Shown piece by piece: positions 5,243 to 7,375 of a DNA stretch of 7,375 nt. A model generated the notes under the pieces. The model saw nothing but the letters and a program-made list of their open reading frames with translations, ran no database searches and was not told the DNA's origin. The first letter of the stretch is position 1, and each line of letters opens with the position of its first letter. Made by a program: the position numbers and the translations under genes. Source of the DNA: JAFDZV01 sp966128725. GTDB lineage: Bacteria > Bacteroidota > Ignavibacteria > OLB7. Location: assembly GCA_966128725.1 (NCBI GenBank), contig CBHYLN010000202.1, positions 1 to 7,375 on the forward strand, in the 5' to 3' direction.

Positions 5243-5745
5243 ACCGGTGTTGATTCCGGACCTGCTGAAACTTGTTTGACGTGTGATTACCGTAACGGAA
5301 GTCGCGATGAGCTGCCGGCAGTAATCACAACCGCCGGCATGCGGCGCCAGGGTATCGTACACATTATGCGGGCACATACGTCGGCGATGCCCGGCACACG
5401 AGCTCAATCACCGCGACATTGGCCACGGCAAGTGCCTTTCGGAACTCGCGATCGGTACCTCGCCGACGCATGCACCACGCTGCTGGCCGGCGGAGATGGG
5501 TTACCCGTCCATCCCTGCCCGGCCGTCAGGCAACCATGCGGCGGCTACAGGGCTCGCCGCGTTGGCATGATTTCGTTTTTCAATGTGGTCGGCATCGGAC
5601 TTGCATGCAGCCGTCGATACGTTGCCGGCAGCCCGAGGGCCAGAGCATGCTTCCATCCCATTCCGCGATTGATGTTGAAACGAACGTCGTGGCCAAAGAG
5701 TTAGAGCCCTGCGTGGGCTTGGTGTCCCACCCGGCACGAACAACA
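5243..5745. other. 503-base stretch without a convincing gene, between convergent operons
   Basis: Plus-strand frames here give Arg/Pro/Ser-rich translations with no family resemblance. A minus-strand frame at 5180-5407 (internal ATG at 5377) contains a CDYC segment but no ribosome-binding site, and it runs through the ABC2 3' end and its hairpin, so I do not call it. The stretch holds the inverted repeat at 5282-5329. A 6-bp hairpin (5538-5543 with 5555-5560) is followed ten bases later by the T-rich stretch TTTCGTTTTTC (5571-5581), a weak terminator candidate for the exporter operon. Otherwise I see nothing. Confidence 0.45.
5282..5329. repeat. inverted repeat with 9-bp arms, 30-base spacer
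   Basis: TGTGATTAC (5282-5290) is matched by GTAATCACA (5321-5329). The AT-richer arms contrast with the GC-rich surroundings. It could be a protein binding site or the closing stem of a structured RNA. The spacer also contains a 5-codon frame (ATG 5307) behind GGAAG, too short to call. Confidence 0.4.
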
Positions 5746-5776
5746 GCGGGCGCCCCGGATTACCCGAAGCGCCCGC
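5746..5776 (-). terminator. hairpin ending the Cys-rich / FMN reductase operon
   Basis: GCGGGCGC (5746-5753) pairs perfectly with GCGCCCGC (5769-5776) around a 15-base loop. On the minus strand it begins 20 bases after the stop of the 77-aa cysteine-rich gene and is followed by TGTTGTTCG, a T-rich but interrupted tail. The position makes it the likely transcription terminator. Confidence 0.5.
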
Positions 5777-5796
5777 ATACGTTCAAGCGTTATGTA

Positions 5797-6030
5797 TCAG
5801 CGACCGCAGTGGCCTGAAGCGCTGCAATGTGAGGCGCATCCGCCCGCCGCGCACCCGGACGGGCAGACACATGCGGCCGGATCGCCGGCGCACCCGCAAC
5901 CACAGGCGGCGCCGCTTGCGCAGCAATTGGCGGCCGATGAAGCGGCATTCTCACCGTTCGAGCCAAACGCGGTAAACGACAACGTCGCAACCACAAGGCC
6001 CACCACCAGGGTTCCAATCATTTTCTTCAT
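5797..6030 (-). CDS. secreted cysteine-rich metallothionein-like protein, 77 aa
   Basis: The protein begins MKKMIGTLVVGLVVATLSFT: two lysines and a hydrophobic core, a clear signal peptide, probably cut near residue 23. There is no lipobox cysteine at the cleavage site, so a soluble periplasmic or secreted protein is likely. The mature part (about 54 residues) holds 11 cysteines (36, 37, 43, 45, 47, 54, 56, 60, 65, 69, 75) plus His68 and His74, with almost only Ala, Gly and Ser between. CxCxC (43-47) and CxC (54-56) are typical of thiolate metal clusters. ATG 6030 is supported by AGGAG (6041-6037) with a 6-base spacer. The gene is last in the minus-strand operon, after another Cys-rich secreted protein and an FMN reductase. 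Binding of copper, zinc or a similar metal in the envelope is inferred from composition. I recognise no named family. Confidence 0.8.
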   Translation of the reverse strand: MKKMIGTLVVGLVVATLSFTAFGSNGENAASSAANCCASGAACGCGCAGDPAACVCPSGCAAGGCASHCSASGHCGR

Positions 6031-6102
6031 GTAAGACTCCTAAGGATTTCTGATTCGTTACATCGAACGTCGCTCGGCCGGCGAACATCGCGGGCCAAGG
6101 CC

Positions 6103-6125
6103 CCGGTTGTTGCGTTGACAACCGG
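6103..6125. repeat. hairpin between the two Cys-rich genes, 8-bp arms
   Basis: CCGGTTGT (6103-6110) pairs perfectly with ACAACCGG (6118-6125) around a 7-base loop. On the minus strand it lies 16 bases after the stop of the 136-aa gene and about 70 bases before the start of the 77-aa gene. No T-tract follows, so it may be an intra-operon processing or partial-termination site that adjusts the level of the last gene. Confidence 0.4.
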
Positions 6126-6141
6126 TGTTCCGTGCCATGAA

Positions 6142-6552
6142 TCAGATGCGTGGTGGATGGAACGGCGGATCGCATGGAACGCGGTAAACGTCCGATGCCG
6201 CCACGTAGTATTGCCGGGCTGCGATCGCAGGGAAGCAAAGGTTGATTGCACCAACAGCGTTCAACACATATGCAGGGCAACAGCAACAGCCATTGGCCTG
6301 TGCGTCACAGCCGCCCTGGCGCGACTGGTCGCCCGCTGAGCCGGTATGCGACTTCGCAGCGCAGCACGTGCTGTGCCGGTGCTTGCATCCGGAAACCACA
6401 CCGCAGCATTGCGCATCGCCGGCCTCGCCCACAGTTGGATGTTCAACTTGCCGAAGGCCACAGCCCGCACACTGCAGAGCATGCGGTGTAAGCAGCATGC
6501 CGCAGAGAAGCATCACAAGGGAGACTGCGATATGGCGTTGAAGCGCGCGCAT
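6142..6552 (-). CDS. secreted cysteine-rich protein with CCCC cluster, 136 aa
   Basis: The product begins MRALQRHIAVSLVMLLCG: positive n-region, hydrophobic core about 8-21, probable cleavage near 24-27, so export to the envelope is likely. The mature part has Cys at 28, 31, 49, 50, 56, 63, 64, 82, 89-92, 106 and 127, including CAGC (28-31), a CKHRH stretch (56-60), a run of four cysteines (89-92) and a C-terminus ending PPFHPPRI. Hydrophobic residues 95-112 after the CCCC run could be a buried core. ATG 6552 is preferred because the signal peptide starts there; the frame is open to a GTG at 6594. The ribosome-binding site is weak (GGG, 6 bases upstream). Small secreted Cys-rich proteins ending in a similar 'FxPPxx' tail are, as I recall, found near metal-efflux genes, but I cannot name the family. 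A role in metal binding is inferred. Confidence 0.7.
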   Translation of the reverse strand: MRALQRHIAVSLVMLLCGMLLTPHALQCAGCGLRQVEHPTVGEAGDAQCCGVVSGCKHRHSTCCAAKSHTGSAGDQSRQGGCDAQANGCCCCPAYVLNAVGAINLCFPAIAARQYYVAASDVYRVPCDPPFHPPRI

Positions 6553-6646
6553 GTTCAGCCCAAAGTACACAGAGCACGCCAAACGGCACAACACCTTCGG
6601 GCAGCCGGCAATGTCTCAGTGTGCACTCCGCCTTGCCGCGGCCGCA

Positions 6647-7210
6647 CTACCACTTCAACGAGGCAACGGCGCTACCGATTGCCACATACGAGCCAACAAG
6701 CGTTCGCAGACGATCGGCCAGCGCCGGCTCCTTGAGCGCGCCGGCGTCATCGAACGCTTCATGCGCCTTGGCCAACGCGAACATGTCAGGATGCAGCAAC
6801 ACACCGCATCCTTCCAGCGGTATGCGGAGCTGCCATAACCCGCGAATGCCGCCGGCCAGCGAGGGCGAGGCCGCAAGCAGCAATCCCGATTTGCCTCGCA
6901 GCGGCATTGGCTGTGCTCGCGACACCCAATCCACCGCGTTCTTAAGCGCGCCGGACAGCGAGAAGTTGTACTCCGGCGCAGCGATCAGCAGACCATCGGC
7001 GGCCTCGATCCGGCGGCACAGCTCCAGCGCGCCGGCAGGCAATCCACTGCGCGCCTGCAGGTCACCATCGTACAGCGGCATGTCGAACTCGCGGAAGTCC
7101 GCGGCGTCCACCTCGGCTCCGAACTCCCTGGCGTAGGCCGCCGCCGCATCAACCAGTTTTTTATTCAGCGAGCCCGCCCGAAGCGATGCCGCAAATGCAA
7201 GAATCGTCAT
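6647..7210 (-). CDS. NADPH-dependent FMN reductase (flavodoxin-like quinone/chromate reductase family)
   Basis: This 187-aa protein has a full-length flavodoxin-like fold. The first loop SLRAGSLN (9-16) binds the FMN phosphate, and PEYNFSLSGALKNAVDW (79-95) is the family hallmark that holds the flavin ring and helps dimer formation. GIRGLWQLRIPLEGCG (121-136) matches a further conserved segment. Members (ChrR, azoreductase and ArsH relatives) use NAD(P)H to reduce FMN, quinones, azo dyes or metal oxyanions such as chromate in the cytoplasm, usually as dimers or tetramers; the exact substrate cannot be read from sequence. The start has AGGGA (7221-7217) 6 bases upstream. The start codon overlaps the stop of an upstream partial frame (ATGA). 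Genes for two secreted Cys-rich proteins follow on the same strand after a 94-base gap, suggesting one operon linked to metal or redox stress. No specific gene symbol is justified. Confidence 0.92.
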   Translation of the reverse strand: MTILAFAASLRAGSLNKKLVDAAAAYAREFGAEVDAADFREFDMPLYDGDLQARSGLPAGALELCRRIEAADGLLIAAPEYNFSLSGALKNAVDWVSRAQPMPLRGKSGLLLAASPSLAGGIRGLWQLRIPLEGCGVLLHPDMFALAKAHEAFDDAGALKEPALADRLRTLVGSYVAIGSAVASLKW

Positions 7211-7375
7211 GTGGTATCCCTAACGTTCAATTCGTGCGCACAAGATATGCGATGGATGATCGATTGTCGCCGGCCCGTTTCGGGGTGGCGCACAACCAGC
7301 CCGCGGTACAAGTGCAGCGAGATCGAAAACACCGAACACGGCGTCGAGCACGGCGTGTGCTCCAGCCGGATGCGC
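7207..7375 (-). CDS. possible partial gene upstream of FMN reductase
   Basis: A minus-strand frame enters from the right edge and ends with TGA at 7209-7207, overlapping the FMN reductase ATG as ATGA, a junction common between coupled operon genes. The 55 visible residues begin RIRLEHTPCSTPCSVFSISL. A pattern LExTPCxxxCxVxS resembles the start of small proteins of the DUF6438 type as I remember them, but in those the motif is followed by about 100 residues, whereas here the frame ends after about 35. Either it is a truncated or frameshifted relative, or the frame is fortuitous. The downstream part shows no further recognisable motif. Confidence 0.25.
   Translation of the reverse strand, partial: RIRLEHTPCSTPCSVFSISLHLYRGLVVRHPETGRRQSIIHRISCAHELNVRDTT

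Noticed and set aside
5180..5407. Minus-strand 75-aa frame with CDYC and a second Cys/His segment
   Set aside because: It has no ribosome-binding site, starts at TTG or an internal ATG, and overlaps the ABC2 end and runs through the 16-bp hairpin; more likely a chance frame.
5198..5817. Plus-strand frames of 132-168 codons after ABC2
   Set aside because: They are Arg/Pro/Ser-rich without domains and span hairpins and the opposite operon's terminator.
6346..7136. Long plus-strand frames opposite the Cys-rich and FMN reductase genes
   Set aside because: They are shadows of clearly coding minus-strand genes with no supporting motifs.

Overview
The window comes from a fairly GC-rich bacterium. 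I cannot name the phylum. The exporter pair resembles a subfamily familiar from Chloroflexota and Actinomycetota, while the small secreted cysteine-rich proteins recall metal-handling genes of Gram-negative groups. No rRNA, tRNA, CRISPR array, transposase or integrase is visible.

Positions 1-1225 hold no long gene and are visibly more AT-rich than the rest. The minus strand carries a string of very short reading frames. The best is a 24-residue membrane microprotein at 373-447 behind a textbook ribosome-binding site. Others (994-1182, 464-673, 153-257, 53-151, one running off the left edge) are weaker, and several abut or overlap stop-to-start. This could be a phage-like or mobile small-gene cassette, a decaying region, or partly chance. 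A strong hairpin at 1226-1261 separates it from the next block.

Positions 1481-5188 (plus strand) encode two half-size ABC exporters, ABC1 (581 aa) and ABC2 (about 611 aa). Their ATPase motifs are complementary: ABC1 keeps the catalytic glutamate but has a degenerate signature (ISAGEAQ), and ABC2 has a perfect LSGGQ but Asp in place of the glutamate. That is the pattern of a heterodimeric exporter with one working and one degenerate ATP site. An 11-bp hairpin sits between the genes, and a 16-bp hairpin follows ABC2. Positions 5243-5745 have no convincing gene.

Positions 5746-7375 read on the minus strand as one probable operon: a possible partial gene at the right edge, an NADPH-dependent FMN reductase (7210 to 6647), a 136-aa secreted cysteine-rich protein with a CCCC cluster (6552 to 6142), and a 77-aa secreted cysteine-rich metallothionein-like protein (6030 to 5797), ending in a hairpin at 5746-5776. 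The two secreted Cys-rich proteins beside a flavin reductase suggest metal or redox stress handling in the cell envelope. This is inference. The exporter operon and this operon converge on 5189-5745, and nothing in the sequence shows that they work together.
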